Below, one piece after another: positions 8,530 through 16,826 of a DNA stretch of 64,000 nt. The notes under the pieces were generated by a model. That model was not told where the DNA came from, ran no database searches, and worked only from the letters and a program-made list of their open reading frames with translations. How positions within the stretch are numbered: the stretch's first letter is position 1; each line of letters opens with the position of its first letter. The position numbers and the translations under genes are program-made. Source of the stretch: Nocardioides bizhenqiangii (GTDB taxonomy: Bacteria > Actinomycetota > Actinomycetes > Propionibacteriales > Nocardioidaceae); NCBI RefSeq assembly GCF_034661235.1, contig NZ_CP141059.1:620001-684000 (forward strand). Direction: 5' to 3'.

Positions 8530-9671
8530 CGCGCCGGCAGCTCGATCCGGCGGCCCTCCGCGGACGACCGGAGGCCGGCGTCGACGAGGCGCAGTCCGCG
8601 CACGCCCGCGGCGAAGTCGTACGGGTGCGGCCGGCCGTGGTGCACGTCGAGCAGGAACTGCTCCCACTGCGCGCGGAAGCCGTTGCCGAAGGTGCGGTTG
8701 TCCGGCACCTCCATCCACTGGGCACGGAAGTCCTCGGCGGTGGGGACGTCCGGGTTCCACACCGGCATCGGCGTCAGCTCCCGCGGCTGCACGCGGCAGC
8801 CGAACAGGCCCGCGACCGCCGAGCCGTGGGTGCCGTCGACCTGGAACTCGACCAGCTCCTTGCGATCGACCCGCACCGCCCAGGACGAGTTGATCTGGGC
8901 GATCACGCCACCGGCCAGCTCGAAGATGCCGTACGCCGCGTCGTCGGCCGTGGCTTCGTACCTCCGGCCCTCTTCGTCCCAGCGTTCGGAGATGTGGGTC
9001 ACGGCCTTGGCGGTGACCGCCTCGACCGCGCCGAACAGGTTCTCGAGCACGTAGTTCCAGTGGCAGAACATGTCGAGGACCATCCCGCCGCCGTCCTGGG
9101 CACGGTAGTTCCAGCTCGGCCGTTGGGCCGGCAGGTAGTCGCCCTCGAACACCCAGTAGCCGAACTCGCCGCGGACCGAGAGGATCTGGCCGAAGAAACC
9201 GCCGTCGATCAGCCTCTTCAGCTTGATCAGCCCGGGCAGGTAGAGCTTGTCGTGGACGACGCCGTTGACGATGCCGTGCTTCTCCGCGGCCGCGACCAGC
9301 TCCTCGCCCTCGGCGACGGACTCGGCGATGGGCTTCTCGGTGAAGACGTGCCTGCCGGTGGCGGCAGCCTTGAGGATCGCCTTCTTCCGCTCGGTGGTCA
9401 GCTGCGCGTCGAAGTAGATCGTCGCCGGGTCCTCGGCGAGCACGGCGTCGAGATCCGTCGACCAGTCCGCGATCCCGTGCTCGTCGGCCATCCGGGCCAG
9501 CTTGTCGGCGTTGCGGCCGACGAGCACCGGCTCCACCTGGAGCCGACCGCCGTCCGGCAGCGGGACCCCGCCGTCATCGCGGATCGCCAGGATCGAGCGG
9601 AGCAGGTGCTGGCGGTAGCCCATCCGGCCGGTGACGCCGTTCATCAGGATGCGGTAGGTGGTTTCAGGCAT
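8526..9671 (-). CDS. Gfo/Idh/MocA family NAD(P)-dependent oxidoreductase
   Basis: A 381-residue oxidoreductase. The N-terminal Rossmann domain begins RILMNGVTGRMGYRQHLLRS, with a GxxGRMG variant of the nucleotide loop. The family EKP motif appears as VFTEKPIAES near residue 100, and a C-terminal alpha/beta domain follows (GGMVLDMFCHWNYVLENLFG). The N-terminus is longer than usual before the first loop, as in the subgroup that travels with DUF993. It starts 33 bases after livF and overlaps the DUF993 gene by four bases. It probably oxidises a sugar, polyol or glycoside hydroxyl imported by the linked transporter; the substrate is unknown. Confidence 0.85.
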   Translation of the reverse strand: MPETTYRILMNGVTGRMGYRQHLLRSILAIRDDGGVPLPDGGRLQVEPVLVGRNADKLARMADEHGIADWSTDLDAVLAEDPATIYFDAQLTTERKKAILKAAATGRHVFTEKPIAESVAEGEELVAAAEKHGIVNGVVHDKLYLPGLIKLKRLIDGGFFGQILSVRGEFGYWVFEGDYLPAQRPSWNYRAQDGGGMVLDMFCHWNYVLENLFGAVEAVTAKAVTHISERWDEEGRRYEATADDAAYGIFELAGGVIAQINSSWAVRVDRKELVEFQVDGTHGSAVAGLFGCRVQPRELTPMPVWNPDVPTAEDFRAQWMEVPDNRTFGNGFRAQWEQFLLDVHHGRPHPYDFAAGVRGLRLVDAGLRSSAEGRRIELPAR

Positions 9672-9703
9672 GTCTGTCCTCGTCGTGGGTCCGGGGTCGC
9701 CGG

Positions 9704-10453
9704 TCAGCTCTTGGTGGTCACGGGCTTGGGTCGGCCGCCGAGGTAGAGCTCGGCCAGCTGCGGGTCCCGGAGCAGCTCGGCGGCGGGACCGGAGATGTGG
9801 ACCCGGCCCAGGTCGAGCACGCAGCCGAGGTCCGCGGTCTCGAGCGCCCGGCGGGCGTTCTGCTCGACGAGCAGCACGGCGGTCCCGGCATCCCGCATCC
9901 GCACCACCTGCTCGAACACGGTGGCGGTCGCCTTGGGGTCGAGGCCCATCGAAGGTTCGTCGAGCAGCACCACCCGCGGGCTGACCATGAGCGAACGGGC
10001 GAACTCCACCTGCTTCTGCTGCCCGCCCGACAGCGCGCCGGCGAGGGCACCCCACCGCTCCGCGACCACCGGGAACAGGTCCTTGACGAACCCGATCCGC
10101 TCGGCGATCTCGGCCTTGTCGGTCAGGGAGTAGGCGCCGAGGCGGACGTTCTCCTCGACCGTCATCTCCTTGAACACGCTGTGTCCCTGGAGGACGTGGG
10201 AGAGGCCGGCGTGCAGCATCTGCTGCGGATTGCGGTCGGTGACGTCCTTCCCGGCCACCCGGATCGTCCCTGCCCGGGGCCGCAGCATGCCGCTGGCGAC
10301 CTTGAGCACGGTCGACTTGCCGGCACCGTTGGGTCCGACCAGGCAGACCACCGCGCCCGGCGGCACCTTGACCGTGAGACCGCGGAGCACCAGCGCCGCG
10401 CGTCCGTAGCCCGCCTCGATGTCCTCGAGCTCGAGCAGGTACTCAGATGCCAA
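9704..10453 (-). CDS. livF: Branched-chain-type ABC transporter ATP-binding protein LivF
   Basis: A 249-residue ATPase with Walker A GPNGAGKST, signature LSGGQQKQ, Walker B VVLLDEPSMGLDP, and VLLVEQNARRAL in place of the usual switch-His stretch (LVEQN is the LivF hallmark). It overlaps livG by 11 bases. LivF partners LivG on the inner face of the LivHM channel. The name reflects family; here the cargo is probably not a branched-chain amino acid, since the operon continues into sugar-type catabolic genes. Confidence 0.9.
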   Translation of the reverse strand: MASEYLLELEDIEAGYGRAALVLRGLTVKVPPGAVVCLVGPNGAGKSTVLKVASGMLRPRAGTIRVAGKDVTDRNPQQMLHAGLSHVLQGHSVFKEMTVEENVRLGAYSLTDKAEIAERIGFVKDLFPVVAERWGALAGALSGGQQKQVEFARSLMVSPRVVLLDEPSMGLDPKATATVFEQVVRMRDAGTAVLLVEQNARRALETADLGCVLDLGRVHISGPAAELLRDPQLAELYLGGRPKPVTTKS

Positions 10454-11219
10454 GGTAGGCCTCCAGGACTCGGGGGTCGTTCTGCACGACCGATGGCGTT
10501 CCCTCGCAGATGGGCCGGCCCCGGTCGAAGACGACCACGTGGTCGGACAGGCTCATGACGAGCTCCATGTTGTGCTCGACGACGATGAACGTGCGGCCCT
10601 CGGCGTTGAGGGACCTGATCAGGCCGGCGATCCGGTCGATCAACGCCGGGTTCACACCGCCGGCGGGCTCGTCGAGCATGATCGTCTCCGGCTCGGCCAT
10701 CAGGACTCCTGCCAGCTCGAGCAGCTTCTGCTGCCCGTAGGACAGGTCACGCGCCTCCGTGCGCTCGAGGTGCTCGATCCCGACCCTGGTGAGCAGCTCC
10801 CGCGCCCGGTCGATGTCGGCGGGATGGTGGGCAGAACGGACCAGGCGCGGGAGGCTGGTCGCCCGCACGGCGGCGAGCACGTTCTCCAGCACGGTCATCC
10901 GCGGGAAGATCCGGCACAGCTGGAAGCTGCGCCCGATGCCCGCCCTGGCGATCCGGTGGGGAGCCCTGCCCGTGATGTCCGTGCCGTGGAACGTCACGGT
11001 GCCGGCGTCGGGTCGGATCATGCCGGTGACGCAGTTGAAGAACGTCGTCTTGCCCGAGCCGTTGGGCCCGATCAGGGCGTTGACCTTGCCGCGGTGGAAG
11101 CCGACCGATGCGCCGTCGACGGCCTTGACGCCGCCGTAGGACTTGCGGAGCCCGTCGGTCGCCAGGGCGATCTCGACCTCCGTTGCCGGCGTCGCGGGGT
11201 GTTCCTGGGCGGTGGTCAT
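10443..11219 (-). CDS. livG: Branched-chain-type ABC transporter ATP-binding protein LivG
   Basis: A 258-residue ATPase: Walker A GPNGSGKTT, the LivG-specific GIGRSFQLCRIFP stretch, signature LSYGQQKLLELA, Walker B TIMLDEPAGGVNP and the switch region FIVVEHNMELV. The ATG at 11219 overlaps livM's stop (ATGA), and its own end overlaps livF. It is full-length with all catalytic motifs intact. Confidence 0.9.
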   Translation of the reverse strand: MTTAQEHPATPATEVEIALATDGLRKSYGGVKAVDGASVGFHRGKVNALIGPNGSGKTTFFNCVTGMIRPDAGTVTFHGTDITGRAPHRIARAGIGRSFQLCRIFPRMTVLENVLAAVRATSLPRLVRSAHHPADIDRARELLTRVGIEHLERTEARDLSYGQQKLLELAGVLMAEPETIMLDEPAGGVNPALIDRIAGLIRSLNAEGRTFIVVEHNMELVMSLSDHVVVFDRGRPICEGTPSVVQNDPRVLEAYLGI

Positions 11220-12319
11220 GAGGGTGCCCCTTCCGTGACGCGCCGTGCGGTGCCGGGCTGCTCCTCGTCCTTGCGTCGCTCCTCGGCGAGCTCGGCCTGG
11301 CTGACCTCGCGGATCGATGAGGCCTGGGGCCGGAACCGTCGGATCTGCTGGCTCACCGCCGGGATGATGCCCTCCGGCATGAACAGCACGACGATGCCGA
11401 GCAGGAGCCCCATCGCGACGATGTGGAACTGCGAGTCGCCGTACTCGGCCTTGAAGAACTCGACGGCGTAGCCGACGATCACGGCTCCCAGCAGCGGACC
11501 GAAGAGGCTGCGGATCCCGCCGAGGAGACTCATCAGCACCATGTAGGCGCCGGCCAGGATCGAGAACTGGAACACCGGGTCGAGGAAGCCGAACCACAGC
11601 GCGTAGAGGCCGCCGCCGAGGGCGGTGATGAAGGCCGAGATCACGAACGCGACCAGCTTGTAGTTGAAGGTCGGGACGCCGAGGGCCTGCGCCTTGTCCT
11701 CGTCCTCGCGGATCGCCTTGAGGCCGATGCCGAACTGCGAGCGGTCGATGAGCCACCACAGCAGCAGCGCGCCGGCGAGGAGTGCCGCGTGAAGGTAGTA
11801 GAAACGCTCGTGCTGCTCGGGGCGGAGCACCTCCGGGCCGAAGGGGCGGGGGATCCGCAGGCCGTTGGAGCCACCGGTGAGCTCGCTCCAGGACTGGAAG
11901 ACCAGCAACAGGATCAGCACGAGTGCGATCGAGACGATCACGAACGACGCGCCGCGCACCCGGAGGCTGGCGATGCCGATGGGGACCGCCAGGACGGCGA
12001 CGAACAGGCTGCCGCCGACCAGCGCGACCCACGGGTCCCAACCGGTCTCGATGATCAGCAGGCCGGTGGCGTAGCCGCCGAGGCCCGAGTACGCCGCGTG
12101 CCCCAGCGACATGTAGCCGGTGAGCCCGCCCATGAAGTTCCAGCCGGTGGCGAGCACTGCGTAGCTCATGATCACGACGCCGACCGAGAGGATGAACGGG
12201 TTCGCGGCCATGCTCGGGAAGGACAGGATCGCGCCGGCGAGGACGAGCAGGCCGAGCACCTTGAGCGCCACGGCCAGGCCGTTGCGGGACGTGCGTGCGT
12301 GCTCAGAAGCGCTGGGCAA
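11216..12319 (-). CDS. livM: Branched-chain-type ABC transporter permease LivM
   Basis: A 367-residue permease with about ten hydrophobic segments. It contains the LivM family stretch NFMGGLTGYMSLGHAAYSGLG, of which GYMSLGHAA is the key part, and a cytoplasmic EAA-like loop around LGVPTFNYKL. It starts with TTG at 12319, 17 bases inside the end of livH; no ATG is available before the first membrane helix. The C-terminal 40 residues are a charged cytoplasmic tail (RREVSQAELAEERRKDEEQ type), longer than in classical LivM. Confidence 0.87.
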   Translation of the reverse strand: MPSASEHARTSRNGLAVALKVLGLLVLAGAILSFPSMAANPFILSVGVVIMSYAVLATGWNFMGGLTGYMSLGHAAYSGLGGYATGLLIIETGWDPWVALVGGSLFVAVLAVPIGIASLRVRGASFVIVSIALVLILLLVFQSWSELTGGSNGLRIPRPFGPEVLRPEQHERFYYLHAALLAGALLLWWLIDRSQFGIGLKAIREDEDKAQALGVPTFNYKLVAFVISAFITALGGGLYALWFGFLDPVFQFSILAGAYMVLMSLLGGIRSLFGPLLGAVIVGYAVEFFKAEYGDSQFHIVAMGLLLGIVVLFMPEGIIPAVSQQIRRFRPQASSIREVSQAELAEERRKDEEQPGTARRVTEGAPS

Positions 12320-13181
12320 GACGACCTCCGAAGAATCCCTGGGGACGGACCATCAGGGTGAGGAACAGGGCGATGTAGAAGAACGTCTGCGCCCAGGTGG
12401 TGCCGAGCGGGATCTGCAGCAGGCTCTGACCCAGACCGAGCAGCATCGCCGCGATCGCGGCGCCGGGGATGCTGCCGAGACCACCGACGACGATGATCGC
12501 CATCAGCGGGCCGATCCAGTGCCAGTGCAGCGAGGGGTAGATGGTCGCGTCGAGCGACAGCGCGGTGCCGCCGATCGCCGCAGTGGCCAGGCCGATGCCG
12601 AACCCGTAGCCGGCGATCCGGTCGGTGTTGATGCCGACCAGGCGGGCCGCCTCGGGGTGCTGGATCGTGGCCCGCAGCGCCTGTCCGAACTTGGTCCGCG
12701 TGAGCAGCAGGAAGAGCGCCAGCAGCGAGACGGCAGCAAGGCCGAAGGCGATCAGCTTGACGACGGCGATGTTGGCTCCGAAGATCTCGAAGTCGCCGCC
12801 GCCGTAGGACAGCCGCACGCGCCGCTGGGTGCCGGACCAGACGAAACCGAGCATCCCCTCGATCACCAGGGCGATCGAGAAGGTGAGCAGCACCGACATC
12901 ATCGTCAGGGACGACGGGTTGAGCCGGCTGATCAGGAGTCGCTGGACCGCGACACCCATGACGAAGAACAGGGGCACCGTCCCGATCAAGGACACCAGCG
13001 GATCGATCCCGGTCTCGGTGGAGAACCACCAGGCGAGGTAGGCGGCGAGGATCAGGAACGCGGAGTGCGCGATCATCACCACCCGCATCACGCCGAAGTA
13101 GAGGGTCAGCCCGGCCGCCAGGAGGGCGTAGAGCCCTCCCAGCAGCACGCCGAGCACGATGCTCTGCAGGAGCAGGGACAT
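12303..13181 (-). CDS. livH: Branched-chain-type ABC transporter permease LivH
   Basis: A 292-residue permease with eight or so membrane helices. Family marks include LGVLLGGLYALLAAGLTLYFGVMRVV at the N-terminus (GLYALLAAGLTL), SALSL-like segments and GGLGSIPGAAIAAMLLG near the C-terminus. It starts 22 bases after livK. It forms the channel with LivM. No anomalies were seen. Confidence 0.9.
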   Translation of the reverse strand: MSLLLQSIVLGVLLGGLYALLAAGLTLYFGVMRVVMIAHSAFLILAAYLAWWFSTETGIDPLVSLIGTVPLFFVMGVAVQRLLISRLNPSSLTMMSVLLTFSIALVIEGMLGFVWSGTQRRVRLSYGGGDFEIFGANIAVVKLIAFGLAAVSLLALFLLLTRTKFGQALRATIQHPEAARLVGINTDRIAGYGFGIGLATAAIGGTALSLDATIYPSLHWHWIGPLMAIIVVGGLGSIPGAAIAAMLLGLGQSLLQIPLGTTWAQTFFYIALFLTLMVRPQGFFGGRLAQRF

Positions 13182-13203
13182 GGGGTTCAGGCCTCGCTTC
13201 GGG

Positions 13204-14427
13204 TCACCAGCGGGGCTTGACCGGGATGAACTCGGCCTCGGCCAGGTCCTCGGGCAGGACGATCCGGATCTCCCCGTCGACCCACTGCTGGATCATGTGC
13301 GCGCCCTGCGGCCGGCCCTGGTCGTCCCACGTCAGGGGACCGACGACAGTGTCGACCTCGTTCTCACGGAGCCAGTCGATCAGCTGCTGCTGGCACTCCG
13401 GATCGGGGTCCGCACACTCGACAGCCTCGACTGCCGCCGCAACCACCTGGCCGGTGGTCCACGCGTTGGCCTGGTCCTCGGCCGGCGGCTCGCCGTGCAA
13501 CTCGGTGTAGAAGTCCACGAACTCCTTGTTGGTCGGGTAGTCCGAATGCGGCGTGTAGCCAGTGGGCGCGATGATGCCCTCGGTGTTGCCGCCGATCGCG
13601 CTCTCGAACTCCGGCTCGGTAGGCGCCGTCGAGAACGCGGCCATCTCCGGCTGGTAGTCGAGCTGCTGGAGCGCCAGGATCATGTTCACGGCGTCCTGGT
13701 ACTGCGTGCCGCCCACCACCATGTCGGCGTCGCTGTCGGCGATCTTGGCCGCGATGCTGTCGAAGTTGGTCGTGTTCGGCGGGTAGACCTCGTCGACCAC
13801 GATCTCGACGCCCATCTCCTCGAGCCGGTCCTTGAGTCCGTAGGCCGTGCCCATCGCGAACGGGTCGTCCATGGACGCGACCGCGGCGGTCTCGGGCCGC
13901 TGGTCGGCGGGCATCTGCTCGATGTGGTCGGCCAGGTAGTTGTAGTGGTCGTCCGCCACGGCCGGTGCCGCGTAGAAGAGGTTGTCGAAGCCCTGCTCGA
14001 AGACCTCCGGCGCGGCGCCCGCCGGCTCGACGAACAGGAACCCGTAGTCCTGCGCCACCTGGGCGGCGGGGATCACGAGGCGCGTCGAGAACGGGCCGAC
14101 GACGAGGTCGACCCCTTCCTGGTTGATCAGCCGCTCGTAGTCGGAGGCCACCCGGTCGGCGCTCGACTGGTCGTCGAGGATCTCGAGCTCGACCTGCTTG
14201 CCGAGCAGACCGCCGTTCTCGTTGATGTACGCGGCCCAGGCCTCGTAGCCGCGTTGGATGCCCTTGCCGGGTTCGGAGTAGTCACCCGTCAGCGGCAGGG
14301 AGATGCCGATGGTGATCGTGTCGTCGTCGCCGGACCCGCCTTCGTCACCGGAGCTGATGCAGCCGGTGAGGGCGAGGCTGCCGGTGACGGCGAGTGCGGT
14401 GAGCCGGAGGCGGGGGGAGACCTTCAT
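13204..14427 (-). CDS. livK: LivK-type substrate-binding lipoprotein
   Basis: A 407-residue extracytoplasmic receptor (Peripla_BP_6). It has a lipoprotein signal peptide with lipobox LTGC at about residues 20-23, then the type I two-lobe fold (TITIGISLPLTGDYSEPGKG; ILDDQSSADRVASDYERLI; VVGPFSTRLVIPAAQVA; VVVGGTQYQDA). The ATG at 14427 follows a GAGGAG site at 14433-14438. It is the first gene of the ten-gene operon, directly behind the tandem LacI-type operators. Its receptor class takes amino acids, but also aromatic acids, amides and polyols; the operon context favours a sugar-derived ligand (inference). Confidence 0.88.
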   Translation of the reverse strand: MKVSPRLRLTALAVTGSLALTGCISSGDEGGSGDDDTITIGISLPLTGDYSEPGKGIQRGYEAWAAYINENGGLLGKQVELEILDDQSSADRVASDYERLINQEGVDLVVGPFSTRLVIPAAQVAQDYGFLFVEPAGAAPEVFEQGFDNLFYAAPAVADDHYNYLADHIEQMPADQRPETAAVASMDDPFAMGTAYGLKDRLEEMGVEIVVDEVYPPNTTNFDSIAAKIADSDADMVVGGTQYQDAVNMILALQQLDYQPEMAAFSTAPTEPEFESAIGGNTEGIIAPTGYTPHSDYPTNKEFVDFYTELHGEPPAEDQANAWTTGQVVAAAVEAVECADPDPECQQQLIDWLRENEVDTVVGPLTWDDQGRPQGAHMIQQWVDGEIRIVLPEDLAEAEFIPVKPRW

Positions 14428-14451
14428 GTCGCTCCTCGAAGAGTGGGACGT

Positions 14452-14471
14452 AAGCGCTTTCGCAAGCGCTT
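14452..14471. promoter_or_regulatory. Tandem LacI-family operators AAGCGCTT x2
   Basis: Two identical 8-bp palindromes AAGCGCTT lie at 14452-14459 and 14464-14471, centres 12 bp apart. Each is part of a GAAAGCGCTT-type core like the consensus bound by LacI/GalR proteins. They cover the predicted liv transcription start, so the divergent LacI protein probably blocks livK transcription here. Confidence 0.8.
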
Positions 14472-14477
14472 TCAGGT

Positions 14478-14507
14478 ACTCTATGCACACCGATCGGCCT
14501 GTGGCAA
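14478..14507 (-). promoter_or_regulatory. Predicted promoter of the liv operon
   Basis: On the minus strand, TTGCCA (14507-14502) and TAGAGT (14483-14478) are separated by 18 bases. Transcription would begin about 14471, inside the operator pair. The match is by eye only. Confidence 0.5.
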
Positions 14508-14560
14508 GGGTCACAACCCCGTCCATGGACGCCGATCCTCTATCGCGAAGGGGTGGGGCG

Positions 14561-15592
14561 TTGGCCAAGCCGCAGTCGAGCGTCCGGCTCCAGGACGTCG
14601 CCGAGGAGGCGGGGGTCTCGATCGCCACGGCGTCCCGGAGCCTGTCCGGCACGGCCGGCGTGAGCGAGTCCGTGGCCGAGCGGGTCCGGGAGGTCGCGCA
14701 GCGGATGGGGTACGTCGTCAACGTGCACGCCCGCAGCCTGGCCGCGGGCACGTCTCGCTCGGTCGGGCTCGTCGTGCACGAGATCGGCGACCCCTACTTC
14801 GCGGAGATCGCGAGCGGTGTGCTCCGCGTCGGGACCCGCGAGGGACTGACCGTGCAGATCTGCCACAGCGGCCGCGACCCGGACCGCGAGCTCGAACAGA
14901 TCAGGATGCTCGTGGCCAACCGCGTGGGCGCCATCATCATCGCCGGGTCGGGGTTCGTCGACCCGGCGTTGCAGGCCGCCGCGAAGCGGGACCTGCAGGC
15001 CTACCGCGACCAGGGTGGCCGGGTCGCCGTCATCGGGCGGCACCACCTCGGGGTCGACGCCGTCCTCCCGGAGAACGTCAAGGGCGGGCGGGCGATCGCC
15101 GACCACCTGATCGGTCTGGGTCATCGGCGGATCGCCGTAGCCACGGGCTCGACCGCACTGACAACGATCGCCGACCGCCTCGCCGGTGTCGAAGAGGCGT
15201 GCGCGGAGGCCGGTATCAGCTTCGCCGACGTACCCGTGGTCGTCGCCGAGTTCACCCGCGAGGGCGGCAAGCTCGCGGCCGAGGAGATCCTGCGCGATCA
15301 CCCCGACGTCACGGCGGTGCTGTCGCTGAACGACGACATGGCCATCGGCGTCCTGTCCGTGCTCCGGGCACGCGGCGTCGCGGTGCCGGAGCGGATGTCG
15401 GTGTCGGGGTTCGACGACGTGGCAGTGGCCGGCGACCTCGCTCCTTCGCTCACCACGATCCGGCTGCCGATGGTCACGATGGGCGAGCTCGCCCTCGAGC
15501 TGGCGCTGAAGGCTCCGGGCAACCGACCGCGTCGTCGCTCGGCCGGCCACGAGCTCGTGGTGCGCGACTCGACGGCGCCGCCGCCGGCATGA
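14561..15592 (+). CDS. LacI-family transcriptional regulator
   Basis: A 343-residue repressor. The helix-turn-helix is at residues about 7-30 (VRLQDVAEEAGVSIATASR, hinge-proximal RSLAAGTSRSVGLV). A periplasmic-binding-like effector domain follows (VVHEIGDPYFAEIASGV; GRHHLGVDAV; VLSLNDDMAIGVLSVL; MSVSGFDDVAVAG). TTG at 14561 is chosen because AAGGGG lies 8 bases upstream; an in-frame ATG at 14525 would add 12 residues but lacks a ribosome site. It is divergent from livK, and the AAGCGCTT pair lies between. Its stop overlaps the glycerate kinase start (ATGA), so it is co-transcribed with that gene. It is the probable repressor of the liv catabolic operon, with autoregulation possible. Confidence 0.88.
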   Translation: MAKPQSSVRLQDVAEEAGVSIATASRSLSGTAGVSESVAERVREVAQRMGYVVNVHARSLAAGTSRSVGLVVHEIGDPYFAEIASGVLRVGTREGLTVQICHSGRDPDRELEQIRMLVANRVGAIIIAGSGFVDPALQAAAKRDLQAYRDQGGRVAVIGRHHLGVDAVLPENVKGGRAIADHLIGLGHRRIAVATGSTALTTIADRLAGVEEACAEAGISFADVPVVVAEFTREGGKLAAEEILRDHPDVTAVLSLNDDMAIGVLSVLRARGVAVPERMSVSGFDDVAVAGDLAPSLTTIRLPMVTMGELALELALKAPGNRPRRRSAGHELVVRDSTAPPPA

Positions 15593-16740
15593 CCGGACGG
15601 ACCGCGCGGGTGATGCTGGCGCCCGACAAGTTCAAGGGCTCCCTCGACGCGGCCGGGGTCGCGGCAGCCGTCGCCGGTGGGCTCCGGCGGACCCGGCCGG
15701 ACGTGGAGGTCCGCTGCCTCCCGGTCGCCGACGGCGGTGACGGCACCCTGTCGGCCGCGCGCGCCGCCGGCTTCGCGCTGGTGCCGGTGGCGGTGCACGG
15801 GCCGACGGGTGAGCCGGTCGACACCGCGTTCGCGCGGCGCGGCGCGACGGCGGTGGTCGAGATGGCCGACGCCTGCGGGCTGGGCCGGCTGCCGGGTGGG
15901 GTCGGCGCGCCGCTGACCGCGTCGTCCCGGGGGCTCGGTGAGGTCCTCGTCGCGGCACTCGACGCCGGCTGCCGGGAGCTGGTGGTGGGCATCGGCGGCA
16001 GCGCGAGCACGGACGGCGGCGCCGGGATGCTGGCGGCTCTCGGAGCACGGGTGCTGGACGAGACCGGAGAGGTCGTCGCCGACGGTGGAGCGGCGCTCGC
16101 AGCGGCGGTGACCCTGGACGTTGAGGACCTGCACCCCGGCCTCCGGGACGCCAGGATCCTCGTCGCCTGCGACGTCGACAACCCGCTGACCGGCCCCGAG
16201 GGTGCGGCCGCGGTCTACGGTCCCCAGAAGGGCTGCACGCCCGCGGACGTCGTCCTCCTCGACGCGGCCCTCGATCACTGGTCCGACGTCGTCGCCGACG
16301 CCGCCCCGGAGGTTGCCGACGCCCGCGACGTCCCGGGCGCCGGCGCCGCCGGCGGCGTCGGCTTCGGGCTGCTCGCCGTGCTCGGAGCGGAGCCGCGCCC
16401 CGGCATCGACCTGCTGCTCGAGCTGCTCGGTTTCGACGAGGCGCTGGAGGACGTCGACCTTGTCGTCACGGGCGAGGGCTCCTTGGACGACCAGAGCCTG
16501 CGAGGCAAGGCGCCCATCGGAGTGGCCACCCGCGCCCGGGCCGCCGGCATCCCCGTGGTCGCCGTCTGCGGCCGGCGTCTGCTGACCGACGCCGAGCTCC
16601 GTGCCGCAGGCATCCTCCGCGCCTACGCGCTGACGGACATCGAGCGCGATCTCGACACCTGTCTCCGCTCACCCACGCCTCTCCTGGAGCGCATCGGCCA
16701 GCAGATCGGGCACACCCACCTCCCCCCGACTGCCAACTAG
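15589..16740 (+). CDS. glxK: Glycerate kinase (type II, GarK/GlxK family)
   Basis: A 383-residue enzyme that phosphorylates D-glycerate with ATP, giving 2-phosphoglycerate in the GarK/GlxK family. Motifs are PDKFKGSLDA at residues 9-18, the substrate loop GIGGSASTDGGAG (about 131-143), ACDVDNPLTGPEGAA and the C-terminal GEGSLDDQS...GKAP. It is translationally coupled to the LacI gene. Its presence at this locus implies that the linked pathway delivers glycerate, for example via hydroxypyruvate or tartronate semialdehyde. The symbol follows family resemblance. Confidence 0.87.
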   Translation: MTGRTARVMLAPDKFKGSLDAAGVAAAVAGGLRRTRPDVEVRCLPVADGGDGTLSAARAAGFALVPVAVHGPTGEPVDTAFARRGATAVVEMADACGLGRLPGGVGAPLTASSRGLGEVLVAALDAGCRELVVGIGGSASTDGGAGMLAALGARVLDETGEVVADGGAALAAAVTLDVEDLHPGLRDARILVACDVDNPLTGPEGAAAVYGPQKGCTPADVVLLDAALDHWSDVVADAAPEVADARDVPGAGAAGGVGFGLLAVLGAEPRPGIDLLLELLGFDEALEDVDLVVTGEGSLDDQSLRGKAPIGVATRARAAGIPVVAVCGRRLLTDAELRAAGILRAYALTDIERDLDTCLRSPTPLLERIGQQIGHTHLPPTAN

Positions 16741-16826
16741 GTGGGGCCGCGGTGCGCCGACGGGGTCTCCGAGCGGCGACGGTCACGTCGCGCGACTCAC
16801 GAGAACAGGTCGGCTCTTCTCGCACT

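Noticed and set aside
10443-14427. Plain branched-chain amino-acid uptake as the function of the liv genes
   Set aside because: The family name fits, but the operon continues into oxidoreductase, DUF993 and isomerase genes and is controlled by a LacI-type regulator with glycerate kinase, so an amino-acid role alone does not explain the context.
13159-15588. A very long plus-strand frame running into glycerate kinase, which would make a giant fusion
   Set aside because: The part before 15589 lies opposite livK and over the LacI gene in another frame and has no coherent protein features; the kinase starts normally at ATG 15589.
16800-16822. Terminator between glycerate kinase and the PLD-like gene
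   Set aside because: CGAGAA/TTCTCG is only a 6-bp stem with an 11-base loop, too weak to call.
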